Shown here in pieces: positions 17,627 through 26,192 of a stretch of DNA of 44,494 nucleotides. The DNA comes from an uncultured Rhodospirillales bacterium (GTDB taxonomy: Bacteria; Pseudomonadota; Alphaproteobacteria; Rhodospirillales; JABHCV01), in NCBI GenBank assembly GCA_938092065.1, contig CALKND010000023.1, positions 1 to 44,494 on the forward strand, in the 5' to 3' direction. The notes beneath the pieces are model-generated. The model did no database searches and was not told the origin of the DNA. It saw nothing but the letters and a program-made list of their open reading frames with translations. Position numbers and translations under genes: made by a program. How positions within the stretch are numbered: position 1 is the first letter of the stretch; every line of letters begins with the position of its first letter.

Positions 17627-18715
17627 TTGAACCTTAGTGAAGTTACTGCTGATCTTTTGTCGTTTATCAAAGCTGATATGACAAATGATATAGAGTTCGA
17701 CAGGATAGCACTCCAACAATTTGCATTTCAGTTTGCTCATAACAAGCCTTTCGCTAAGTTTGCTCGGGCTCGTGGTAAAACACCTCGAACGGTAACATCT
17801 TGGACAGATATTCCAGCTGTGCCAATAAGCGCTTTTAAAGCACTAGAAATGACTTGCTGTCGTCCCAGTGAGGCAGAAGCATTGTTTATGACTAGCGGGA
17901 CTACATCTAGTCTCTCTCGTGGAAAAATTTATCACCATAGCCTCAGTGTTTATGATGCTTCTATGCGCAGTAATTTTTCAAAGCGCTTTATGGGCGGTGT
18001 TGAGCGGATGCAAATGGGTATCCTATATCCAACAATAGAAAAAATGCCCAATTCGTCATTAGCCTATTACTTGAATTTAGCTAAAAGGGACTTTGGCAAG
18101 CCAGATAGTAGTCACTTGATTGGGGAAGTGGGCATAGACTTCGACCGCCTAATAGCAGACCTCGTCCGTGCTGAAACGACAAGACAGCCTTACGCACTGC
18201 TGGGCGCGAGTTTTAGTCTTGTTCACGCACTTGATGGCCTAAAGGAGCGCGGTTTTTCTGTAAATCTTCCGACTGGCAGTAGAATTCTCGACACTGGTGG
18301 TTTTAAAGGCCAATCTCGAGAGTTGACGCCAAATGAGTTTTATAATTCGCTTAGCAATATATTTAATGTGCCGCGAAGCCATTGCATTAATATGTATGGT
18401 ATGACGGAACTTAGCACTCAGTTCTATGATAACGGCAATACCGATAGCCCATCTGTCAAATCTGGCCCGTGTTGGGCTAATTCACGTGTAGTTAACCCAC
18501 TGACTGGCGCTGATGTGCCAAAGGGTGTATCAGGGGTGCTAGTTCATACCGATTTAGCCCATATTAATATAGTCACCACTATCCTTACTGAAGATATAGG
18601 CATTGAGACTGATGATGGTTTTATCCTGTTGGGGCGTGCTGCAGGAACTGAGGCAAAAGGGTGTTCGATGGCTGTAGATGAATTCCTCACAGCTACTAGG
18701 TCTATTGAATCGTGA
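17627..18715 (+). CDS. LuxE-like acyl-protein synthetase (AMP-forming acyl ligase/transferase)
   Basis: The protein resembles LuxE, which activates a carboxylic acid with ATP as acyl-adenylate and passes the acyl group to its own cysteine. Family marks are FAFQFAHNKPFAKFARARG, the phosphate loop MTSGTTSSLSRGK, the adenylate block RILDTGGFKGQSRE, INMYGMTELSTQFYDNG, and the C-terminal KGCSMAVDEFL with the acyl-accepting Cys. I prefer the TTG at 17627 because GGAG sits 8 bases before it; ATG 17678 is the alternative and still keeps the core. In bioluminescence LuxE works with LuxC, and a LuxC-like gene overlaps here (GTGA). Regulation by the TPP riboswitch suggests a substrate in thiamine metabolism rather than a fatty acid. 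Confidence 0.85.
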   Translation: MNLSEVTADLLSFIKADMTNDIEFDRIALQQFAFQFAHNKPFAKFARARGKTPRTVTSWTDIPAVPISAFKALEMTCCRPSEAEALFMTSGTTSSLSRGKIYHHSLSVYDASMRSNFSKRFMGGVERMQMGILYPTIEKMPNSSLAYYLNLAKRDFGKPDSSHLIGEVGIDFDRLIADLVRAETTRQPYALLGASFSLVHALDGLKERGFSVNLPTGSRILDTGGFKGQSRELTPNEFYNSLSNIFNVPRSHCINMYGMTELSTQFYDNGNTDSPSVKSGPCWANSRVVNPLTGADVPKGVSGVLVHTDLAHINIVTTILTEDIGIETDDGFILLGRAAGTEAKGCSMAVDEFLTATRSIES

Positions 18716-20151
18716 TTATAGAGCACGCTGGATATTTACCCGGAGTGGATGCTGACTTAGTAGCCTGGCAGGCTAATTTGTATGGCCCAGAAGGTGATCA
18801 AATCTCAGTGTTATTGCCAGTATTGCTTGAGAGACAAGTAGTACAGTTAATTGGCCATGTTCGTGAGCAGGCACGCCTCAAATTAAAGTCACGACCATTA
18901 GGCCAGATTATTGATGCAATAGACCTTACCATTTCCCGTTTGTTAGATAGACAAGATCCTTATCGTCGACGTATGGATCACCTTTTGCCAATTATCACAG
19001 GATACGATCGTGAAATGGTGCGCCTTGGTCTGACTAGCTATCTAAAAACGTTTCGTAAGCCGCAACTACAGAGGTTTTTGGCAGAGGATTTTACGAATCC
19101 AACTATTCTTGACAGTTTTCAGCCTTTACCCAAAGGTGGTTTAGGTCGTGCATTTGGTCCTAAAATTCTGACTCATGTTTGGGCTGGAAATGTACCGGGT
19201 CTGCCTCTATGGAGCTTAGTTGCAGGTCTTTTGGTTAAGGCTGGTAACATTGGCAAAGTACCAACTGCTGAGCCCATGTTCGCGAGCTGGTTTTCACAGC
19301 TCTTTGCTGAGGTGGCGCCAGAATTAGCTGATTGCCTGGCTGTTGTCTGGTGGCAAGGTGGTGATGAGGTTTCAGAAACGGCGGTGTTAAAGGAGTCTGA
19401 CCTTGTATTAGGCTACGGTCAAAATGAATCATTGGCAGCTATCCAAAGCCGATTACCGGTTACCAAGCGTTTTCTTGCCTTTGGCCATAAGGTCAGCATC
19501 GCCATGGTATCTGCAGAGGCACTTAATGCGAGTAAAGTATCAGCTACGGCTCGATTGGTAGCATATGATGTTGCCCGTTACGATCAGCAAGGTTGTTACG
19601 CCCCTCACATGGTATTTGTAGAGCATGGGGGTTCTGTCTTACCCAAGAGGTTTGCTCAATACTTAGCGTATGAATTAGCAGTTTTTGAAGAGAAATTCCC
19701 ACTCAGACCTTTGAGCCTAGCAGAGGCGAGTGGGATCGTTTCTTGGCGGAACATGGAGGAAATGATACCCGGAGGCCAAGTTTTTTTTGCAGATACTGGA
19801 TCATGGGCTGTCTCATATCAAACGGAAGAAAGTTTTTTGCCAAGCTGTTTGAACCGTACTATTCGAGTTATTGGTATAGATGCACTTACCAAAGTGCCTG
19901 CTATTTTGGCGCCTTTCAGCGATTTGCTCCAGACTGCTGGCATTGCTGCGCCTCCTGAAGAACTTGTGACCCTGGCAAATTCTCTTGGTGAGGTTGGTGT
20001 CACACGTATTGCGGCAATTGGTGATATGACTTCGCCTGAGGCAGGGTGGCATCATGATGGGCGTTTTAATCTACTTGATTTGGTTAAGATCACGGAAATA
20101 GACGGCAGGGCAGAAGGTGCGGCAGATCAGTTGGCTTCCTATGATGACTAA
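18712..20151 (+). CDS. LuxC-like acyl reductase (acyl-CoA/acyl-enzyme reductase)
   Basis: LuxC-type enzymes accept an acyl group on a cysteine and reduce it with NADPH to an aldehyde. The 479-residue protein has the family length and the active-site segment YDQQGCYAPHMVFVEHGG, with Cys295 as the expected nucleophile. Other LuxC-like blocks are VWAGNVPGLPLWSLVAGLLV, GNIGKVPTAEPMFASWF and FLAFGHKVSIAMVSAEAL. The GTG start overlaps the luxE-like stop and the end overlaps the ABC ATPase gene, so production is tightly coupled. There is no luxAB luciferase or luxD thioesterase. I infer that it reduces an acid activated by the preceding protein; the chemical identity of that acid is not given by sequence. 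Confidence 0.88.
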   Translation: MIIEHAGYLPGVDADLVAWQANLYGPEGDQISVLLPVLLERQVVQLIGHVREQARLKLKSRPLGQIIDAIDLTISRLLDRQDPYRRRMDHLLPIITGYDREMVRLGLTSYLKTFRKPQLQRFLAEDFTNPTILDSFQPLPKGGLGRAFGPKILTHVWAGNVPGLPLWSLVAGLLVKAGNIGKVPTAEPMFASWFSQLFAEVAPELADCLAVVWWQGGDEVSETAVLKESDLVLGYGQNESLAAIQSRLPVTKRFLAFGHKVSIAMVSAEALNASKVSATARLVAYDVARYDQQGCYAPHMVFVEHGGSVLPKRFAQYLAYELAVFEEKFPLRPLSLAEASGIVSWRNMEEMIPGGQVFFADTGSWAVSYQTEESFLPSCLNRTIRVIGIDALTKVPAILAPFSDLLQTAGIAAPPEELVTLANSLGEVGVTRIAAIGDMTSPEAGWHHDGRFNLLDLVKITEIDGRAEGAADQLASYDD

Positions 20152-20908
20152 TACAGCTTTTTTTGATTTCGACAGAGCCAGCTACGCATATGAAACCGGC
20201 GCTAAAATACTCTCCAATGTTGACTGGCATATTCCAAAGGGCGCGTTCCATTGCCTTGTTGGCCGAAGCGGTTGTGGTAAGACCACTTTGCTAAAGTTGG
20301 CTGCTGGCTTAATGCTCCCAACCCAGGGACAGGTCAGATTTAAAGGAGAGCTAGTAAAGGGACCGTCGCAGAAAGTTGGTTTCGTATTTCAGACACCAGC
20401 ACTCTTGGAGTGGCTGCCAGTGGTAGATAACGTTCTGTTACCTATATCATTGCAGAGGGCAGTTCAGGCTGAAGATAGAGAAAATGCTCTTGAACTGTTG
20501 GAATTAGTTGGTATTGCTGATTTAGCCAAACGTTATCCACGACAATTGTCTGGTGGACAGCAGAGTAGAGCTGGCTTAGCGCGTGTTTTGTTGACTTCGC
20601 CACCAGCTCTTCTCATGGATGAACCTTTCGCTGCCCTTGATGCTATAACACGTGAGGAATTACAGGACGATCTGCTACGCTTGGTGACAATGCGCAAGAC
20701 AACTGTCTTATTTGTTACACATGATATCGCCGAAGCTGTCTATCTAGGCGATCAGGTTGCAGTGATGGAACAGGGCCATATTCCAAGTATCGTAACAATT
20801 GATTTAAAAGAACCGCGAAGTAAAGATTTTCGCTATGAGAATGATTTTTCATTTTATTGCCAAAGTATTCATGAAGCTATGATGCAGAAAACTCCAGTGG
20901 AGATGTGA
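20141..20908 (+). CDS. ABC transporter ATP-binding protein, ThiZ/NitT-TauT type
   Basis: This cytoplasmic ATPase powers the importer encoded by the next two genes. It has Walker A GRSGCGKTT, Q-loop VFQTPALLEWLPV, signature LSGGQQSRAGLARVLL, Walker B ALLMDEPFAALDA and the switch His in FVTHDIAEAVYLGD, all typical of the nitrate/sulfonate/taurine (NitT/TauT) group that includes ThiZ. The ATG at 20141 overlaps the luxC-like gene by 11 bases; a second ATG at 20144 is equally possible. The last bases overlap the permease start. Confidence 0.93.
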   Translation: MMTNTAFFDFDRASYAYETGAKILSNVDWHIPKGAFHCLVGRSGCGKTTLLKLAAGLMLPTQGQVRFKGELVKGPSQKVGFVFQTPALLEWLPVVDNVLLPISLQRAVQAEDRENALELLELVGIADLAKRYPRQLSGGQQSRAGLARVLLTSPPALLMDEPFAALDAITREELQDDLLRLVTMRKTTVLFVTHDIAEAVYLGDQVAVMEQGHIPSIVTIDLKEPRSKDFRYENDFSFYCQSIHEAMMQKTPVEM

Positions 20909-21666
20909 TGCGACGATCTATTTCTTCTCTGGTGTTGTTGGTGTGTTTGTTGCTTTTTTGGGAAATCACAGTGCGCATGTTTGATGTGTCTGCCTTGGTC
21001 GTGCCAACACCTTCTAATATCTTATTGGTGCTATGGGATGGGTTAATAATTGGGTTTCTATGGCACCACATATGGATAACAAGTGTTGAAACTCTGCTTG
21101 GCTTTGTTCTAGGAAGTTCTATTGGTTTTATTTGCGGTGTCATTTTAGGCGAAATTGATAAATTACGTCGTTTGCTTTGGCCTTATGTATTGGCTACTCA
21201 GGTAGTCCCAAAACTGGCGCTTGGGCCCATCTTTATTGTCTGGTTTGGCTTCGGTATGACTTCCACAGTGGTTATTACCGCTCTTATATGCTTCTTCCCT
21301 TTGGTGGAGAATACGATGACTGGTTTACAGATTGCCGCGCCAGAAAAGAGGGAATTGTTTCGGATGCTGGGGGCGGGGCGATGGAAAACCTTAGTCCGTT
21401 TGAAAATACCTGCAGGCTTGCCGACCATTATGGCTGGGGTGCGGGTGTCCATCGTCCTGGCTTTGGTGGGTGCAGTGGTGGGAGAGTTCATTGGCGGCAG
21501 TGAAGGGCTAGGTGCTAGCATCATTGCTGCTCAGGGCATGATGGACTCGCCTCTGATGTTTGCCTTGTTCGTCCTCATTACGCTGATGGGAATTTTATTT
21601 TACCAAATTATTTTATTATTGGAACGCCGGTTGCTGCGCAACTGGTCAAAAGGAGAAATTCTATGA
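20908..21666 (+). CDS. ABC transporter permease, ThiX/NitT-TauT type
   Basis: This is a six-helix inner-membrane permease of the binding-protein-dependent transport family. The first helix is at about residues 7-22, and the cytoplasmic EAA loop that contacts the ATPase reads RELFRMLGAGRWKTLVRLKI, followed by PAGLPTIMAGVRVSIVLALV. About 253 residues is normal. The ATG at 20908 shares a base with the ATPase stop; a GTG three bases earlier could also be used. The stop overlaps the binding-protein gene (ATGA). It most resembles permeases for HMP/formyl-pyrimidine and for sulfonates. Confidence 0.93.
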   Translation: MRRSISSLVLLVCLLLFWEITVRMFDVSALVVPTPSNILLVLWDGLIIGFLWHHIWITSVETLLGFVLGSSIGFICGVILGEIDKLRRLLWPYVLATQVVPKLALGPIFIVWFGFGMTSTVVITALICFFPLVENTMTGLQIAAPEKRELFRMLGAGRWKTLVRLKIPAGLPTIMAGVRVSIVLALVGAVVGEFIGGSEGLGASIIAAQGMMDSPLMFALFVLITLMGILFYQIILLLERRLLRNWSKGEIL

Positions 21667-22637
21667 TAGTACGCACTCTTATACCCTTTGCTGTTTTTGT
21701 ATTTGTGTCAACTGCTGCTCTAGCGGATGAATTAAACAAGGTTACTATCGCAGGCTGGGGCAAAGCAATCAGCGAGATCACTAATATCTTAGCCGAGCCA
21801 GAAAAGGGCTTTTTTAAGGCGCAAGGTATTGATCTGGGTTATGTGCCGGGTACAGGTGGTGGCTCCGCAATTACCAATATGCTAACAGGTGCCGCCGATG
21901 TTGCCTTTACCGACCCATCTTCTTTTTACCAGGCGCTGGATCGGGGGGAGAATCTTGTAGCAATCTATAACATCTATCCGCAGAATGTTTTCAACGTTGT
22001 TTCACCAAAAGGCCGTGGTATTGAAAGTGCCGCTGACCTCAAGGGTAAAACAATTGGTGTATACAGTCTGAACAGTGGCACCAGACAGAATCTACTGTTT
22101 TTACTTCATCAAGTGGGGCTTAGTGAGGCTGATGTGAAAATTCAGGTAACGGGTCTTTTGAACTTCGCTCCTGTCATACAAGGTCAAGTCGATGCAACCG
22201 CGGCCACTGATACGGGCCTTTACGTTGGCAGGCTAAAGGGCCTTGGCGATGTCAATGTCATCAATATTAAGGATAGCCTGAACGTTCCAAGTGATATGTT
22301 TGTGGTGACATCGGAATATTATTTGGCTAACAAAGATTTACTGCGACGTTTCCTTGCTGCTTACCGTGACAGTGCTGCTTGGATGATAGCACAGCCAGAG
22401 GAAGCCGCTAGGATTGCTATTGATCGCTCTATTAATGGTCGCAATGTGTCGGTTAATCTGGATATCATCAAGCTTCGTAATATCTCTTCGCAGTCTCAGA
22501 CAACTGAAACTAGAGGTCTTGGCCATTTTGATCTTGATGTTTTACAGCTTGGAGCAGATGCATATTTAGCCCATGGTCTGATCAAGTCTAAGCTGAAGAT
22601 GAGTCAAGTTATTAAGTCAGATCTTATTCCTGAGTAA
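21663..22637 (+). CDS. NMT1/THI5-like periplasmic substrate-binding protein, ThiY type
   Basis: The N-terminal signal peptide (cleavage after AALA) sends this protein to the periplasm. The body is an NMT1/THI5/SsuA-type binding protein: EPEKGFFKAQGIDLGYVPG, GGGSAITNMLTGAADVAFTD (the ligand loop), ESAADLKGKTIGVYSLNSG and an RRFLAAYRDSAAWM helix. In thiamine-regulated operons such proteins (ThiY) bind formylaminopyrimidine or related pyrimidines; elsewhere they bind sulfonates or nitrate. The TPP riboswitch upstream favours the first reading. It completes a three-gene ABC importer with one-to-four-base overlaps. Confidence 0.88.
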   Translation: MIVRTLIPFAVFVFVSTAALADELNKVTIAGWGKAISEITNILAEPEKGFFKAQGIDLGYVPGTGGGSAITNMLTGAADVAFTDPSSFYQALDRGENLVAIYNIYPQNVFNVVSPKGRGIESAADLKGKTIGVYSLNSGTRQNLLFLLHQVGLSEADVKIQVTGLLNFAPVIQGQVDATAATDTGLYVGRLKGLGDVNVINIKDSLNVPSDMFVVTSEYYLANKDLLRRFLAAYRDSAAWMIAQPEEAARIAIDRSINGRNVSVNLDIIKLRNISSQSQTTETRGLGHFDLDVLQLGADAYLAHGLIKSKLKMSQVIKSDLIPE

Positions 22638-22642
22638 AGTGT

Positions 22643-23410
22643 ATGAATTTTACTGGTAAAACTGTCCTTGTCACTGGTGCCAGTCGTGGAATCGGTGCAG
22701 CTATCGTTAAAGCTTTTGCGGCAGAGGGGGCTTTTGTAATTGTAAATTATTTACAGAATCATGAAGCCGCTCGTACTACGGTTTCTGCATGTAAGGAATT
22801 GAGTGGGACGGCTTTGGCACTGCAGGCAGATGTGACTAACCGCAAGGCAAGTGATAAGTTAGTGCAAAAGACACTAGAGGAGTTTGGTAAAATTGATGTG
22901 CTAGTGAATAATGCCTTTAGGCCCTACACCTTTGATCCTGAGGCACGAAAGATGCATTGGCAGTTAGAATGGTCCGACTACCAAAGTCAGATTGACGGCA
23001 CGTTAAAGTCAACACATGGGTTGGTTCAGGCTGTTTTGCCTGCAATGCTGAGCAGGGCAGAAGGATCTATAATAAACATTGCGACTAATCTGGTTGCCAG
23101 GCCTGCAGTACCATATCATGACTATACAACTGCAAAGGCTGCCCTAATCGGTTATAGCAGAAACTTAGCAATGGAATTGGGTCCACTGGGTGTAAGGGTA
23201 AACTCGGTTGCGCCAGGTTTGGTCTATCCTACTGATGCTAGTCGAAGCACCAAGGAGGGGATAAAAGACGCTATTATTTCTCAAACACCACTTGGACGAA
23301 TTGCCGCACCAGAGGATGTCACGGGCCCTGTATTGTTCTTAGCGTCTGACTGGTCAAAATTTATGACTGGTCAAACCCTCTACGTGGATGGTGGAATGGT
23401 TATGGGATAA
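22643..23410 (+). CDS. short-chain dehydrogenase/reductase (SDR)
   Basis: This is a classical 255-residue SDR that uses NAD(P)H to interconvert a carbonyl and an alcohol. The dinucleotide motif is TGASRGIGAAIVKAF (about residues 10-24), the NNAF block is at about 90-93, and the catalytic pair is in YTTAK (about 160-164). The catalytic Ser position falls in INIATN, where Thr replaces Ser. The C-terminal half shows RVNSVAPGLVYPTDASR and GQTLYVDGGMV. It starts 5 bases after the binding protein, so it is the last gene under the riboswitch. In context it could reduce the aldehyde made by the LuxC-like enzyme; this is inference. Confidence 0.9.
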   Translation: MNFTGKTVLVTGASRGIGAAIVKAFAAEGAFVIVNYLQNHEAARTTVSACKELSGTALALQADVTNRKASDKLVQKTLEEFGKIDVLVNNAFRPYTFDPEARKMHWQLEWSDYQSQIDGTLKSTHGLVQAVLPAMLSRAEGSIINIATNLVARPAVPYHDYTTAKAALIGYSRNLAMELGPLGVRVNSVAPGLVYPTDASRSTKEGIKDAIISQTPLGRIAAPEDVTGPVLFLASDWSKFMTGQTLYVDGGMVMG

Positions 23411-23642
23411 AGTTTAAAAAAATTAATATTACACAGATGAATTTGTTTAGTTGCTGTCTTAATATTGTACTGTTTTAGTAATGTAAAAAAACTACAAGAT
23501 CCAATTTAAGTATCTGTTGCGACTAAATAAAAAACTTGTTCTCTGGTGAAGGTGCTGGCCGTTTGGCTCCTGACTTAGGGGGTAATTGTGTAAGTTTAAA
23601 ATCTAACAGTGCTTTGCCTAGTTTTTGCATTAAGGAGTTTAC

Positions 23643-25511
23643 ATGACAAAATCTAAATCCTTACTTATTGATCACCATCCTGGCCGCTCAGCTCAAACCA
23701 TTGGTATGGCTAAGGAACTTGGAACCAGCCCAAACTTGATACATACACCCTCAGTTGGCGTTGTAGGCACTAAGGGGGATAGCCAATGCTATTTAGGCGT
23801 TACAGATAAAGTTGAAGCTATTCATGACCGGCTTAGGGATCTAATTGGAGATGAGCCTGACCAACTCAAATTCCGTCTTGTTGAGCCCCAATATACGATT
23901 GCTATTTCTGACGGGATTCGAAATGGGACGCGCGAAATGCGTTATTCTCTTATTGGTCGCGAGGTAACTAACGATGCACTTTGCGAACACCTCGAAGCTA
24001 GTGGTCTTGCAGGCACGATAGCAGTTGTTGCTTGTGATAAACCCCCTGTAGGGACACTTGCTGCACTGCTCGAACATAATGAGCCGGGAATAATTATGTC
24101 TGACGGGCCAATACATCCTGGAATTGATCCTAAAACGGGGGGGGCAATTGACATTGTTAGCGCATACGAGGCCGCCGGCCACCCTGATCCAGAATATCGT
24201 CATCATATCGCACGCCATGCATGTCCAGGAATTGGAAGTTGTGGTGGAATGTTTACCTACAACACTATGCAAACATTTATAGGCGTATCAGGGATGCAGC
24301 CATTACACATGGTGGCACCAGCTTCTGATGATCCAAGGCGCCTGAATGAGTTCCCAAATGAACTAATCCATTACTTGGCTAAGTTGATTGAGGTGGATCT
24401 AAAGCCACGCGATATTGTCGTCCGCGACTCTTTGCGCAATGCATTGATTGTTGCACTAGCTATAGGTGGTTCTACCAATGTTGTGTTGCACGTGCCCGAA
24501 ATTGCACGTGCCGCTGGATACAAAGACTTTTGGAAAGAAGTTATGACACCAGAAGAATTTAATCATCTCTCAGAATATGTAGTGCCTGTCCTCACAGACG
24601 CTAGACCATACGGTAAATACTCTATGGTCGACATCGATCAAGTTGGTGGCGTTCAAGTTATTGTGCGTGAACTTTTGGAGAAGGGTTTGCTTAATGGAGA
24701 CGTTATGACTTGTACAGGAGAAACCCTCAGTTCGCAGGTTGAACGATTAAATACACCAAATCCTGACGGAAATGTAGTGTACACCGTTGAAAATCCTTAC
24801 AAGCCAACTGGTGGTTTGCGCTTGCTAAGTGGTAATCTATCCCCAGATTTCTCAGCAATCTTGAAACTCGCGGGTGTTGAGGGAGGGCTGGGTGATAATC
24901 TGTTTCGTGGCAAAGCCCGTATTTTTAATGGACAAAGTGACCTTCTCAAAGCGTTAGATGAAGCTCCGGAGAGCTTTCAAAATAACGACATAGTTATTGT
25001 TCGTTATGAAGGACCGAGCGGCTCACCAGGTATGCCTGAAATGCTAGATCCTACGGCACGTATAACTACCCTTTGCCGTGAGAGGGGCATTGTGATCGCT
25101 TTGATGACTGACGCTCGTTTCTCGGGTGGCTCCGTCGGACTCGTGATTGGACATGTTGGTCCTGAAGCGGCTCTTGGTGGTCCAATCGCGTTCATTGAAA
25201 ATGGCGATATAATCATAGCAGACCTGAATACAAATGAATTAAATTGTTCAGCACTTGACGACCCAGAAACTTTTGCGTTTCGCAAGGCTAAATGGGAGAG
25301 AGAGACTGCTAGTAACGGTGGCACTCATCCTTCTTGTGGGATCGCGGACACCCGACTTTTACATCGTGCGCGTCATTCTGCTGTTCCTGCTTCACGTGGT
25401 GGTGGCATTCAACCAAATCGAGAGGTTTGGGTAAGAGAACCTCGAGAGGCAGAACGCTCCGGTTTTGTTCCGTCAAATAAAACACGGCCCGATACTGCTA
25501 AGGAATTTTGA
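23643..25511 (+). CDS. IlvD/Edd-family dehydratase
   Basis: The 622-residue protein belongs to the dihydroxy-acid/6-phosphogluconate dehydratase family, Fe-S enzymes that remove water from dihydroxy or sugar acids. Likely cluster ligands are Cys in KGDSQCYLG, Cys in VACDKPPVG (the CDK motif) and Cys in GIGSCGGMFTYNTM. Later blocks GGSTNVVLHVPEIAR, YEGPSGSPGMPEML and MTDARFSGGSVGLVIGHVGP are classic. The sequence is somewhat unlike both IlvD and Edd, so a sugar-acid dehydratase is plausible, but I cannot name the substrate. An AAGGAG ribosome site precedes the ATG. It has its own 230-base upstream gap and is not clearly part of the thiamine operon. Confidence 0.9.
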   Translation: MTKSKSLLIDHHPGRSAQTIGMAKELGTSPNLIHTPSVGVVGTKGDSQCYLGVTDKVEAIHDRLRDLIGDEPDQLKFRLVEPQYTIAISDGIRNGTREMRYSLIGREVTNDALCEHLEASGLAGTIAVVACDKPPVGTLAALLEHNEPGIIMSDGPIHPGIDPKTGGAIDIVSAYEAAGHPDPEYRHHIARHACPGIGSCGGMFTYNTMQTFIGVSGMQPLHMVAPASDDPRRLNEFPNELIHYLAKLIEVDLKPRDIVVRDSLRNALIVALAIGGSTNVVLHVPEIARAAGYKDFWKEVMTPEEFNHLSEYVVPVLTDARPYGKYSMVDIDQVGGVQVIVRELLEKGLLNGDVMTCTGETLSSQVERLNTPNPDGNVVYTVENPYKPTGGLRLLSGNLSPDFSAILKLAGVEGGLGDNLFRGKARIFNGQSDLLKALDEAPESFQNNDIVIVRYEGPSGSPGMPEMLDPTARITTLCRERGIVIALMTDARFSGGSVGLVIGHVGPEAALGGPIAFIENGDIIIADLNTNELNCSALDDPETFAFRKAKWERETASNGGTHPSCGIADTRLLHRARHSAVPASRGGGIQPNREVWVREPREAERSGFVPSNKTRPDTAKEF

Positions 25512-25636
25512 CGTTTAAATATTAGCAAAATGTCATTACCCCTCTACTATTGAATGTGTAGTTATTTACAGCGGTAACAATGGATGAGCTAAAATCTTTG
25601 TCATATAATGCTTATAATAATGCTTATAAATTTTTT

Positions 25637-25930
25637 TTAGTGCCGGGTTACAGAATCGATATAACGAGCCATCATCAGGTCACGTTCAGAGATCCCACCG
25701 ACATCGTGACTTGTTAAAGTGATATTGACAGTGTTGTAGACGTTTGACCATTCTGGGTGGTGGTTGATCTTTTCAGCCTCCATCGCAACACGTGTCATGA
25801 ATGCGAAAGCCTCATTGAAATTCTTGAACTTTAAGGATTTACTAATTGCGTTGCGTTCGCCTTCGTCCTGCCATTTTTCAAGCTTGGCAATGGCGGAAGA
25901 TCTGTCTGCATCGTTTAATTTGTCAATCAT
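25637..25930 (-). CDS. pterin-4a-carbinolamine dehydratase
   Basis: This enzyme recycles the 4a-hydroxy-tetrahydrobiopterin formed by aromatic amino acid hydroxylases. The 97-residue product has the active-site motif [19 protein letters not shown] (about residues 54-72), followed by the usual [18 protein letters not shown] ending. I start at 25930, where AAAGGA lies 8 bases upstream; a longer frame from 26011 would add 27 residues unlike the family. No phenylalanine hydroxylase is nearby, so the gene acts alone here; a role in molybdopterin or folate salvage has been proposed for such orphan copies. Confidence 0.93.
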   Translation of the reverse strand: MIDKLNDADRSSAIAKLEKWQDEGERNAISKSLKFKNFNEAFAFMTRVAMEAEKINHHPEWSNVYNTVNITLTSHDVGGISERDLMMARYIDSVTRH

Positions 25931-26192
25931 AGCAGGTTCCTTTACTTGTTTTTTTACGATTTTTGTGATGTATGGTTTTTCAATTTTCACACTAATTGGA
26001 AGTATCAACACTTTGAAATAAAGGCTTTTTTGTGTGAGGTGTTTTATTTTAACTTTCCCTCATAAAGTGAATATATTATTTAGATTTTTACTAAGGTAAT
26101 CTGTAAGTATAATCAAACATGCAGAAACGTGCTTGAAATACTTTTAAATTCAATCTTGTCGCTAATATAATAATGTTTGAAGGATTTACATT

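Noticed and set aside
17627-20151. A bioluminescence (lux) operon
   Set aside because: luxA, luxB and luxD are absent, and the unit is controlled by a TPP riboswitch beside a thiamine-precursor-type importer.
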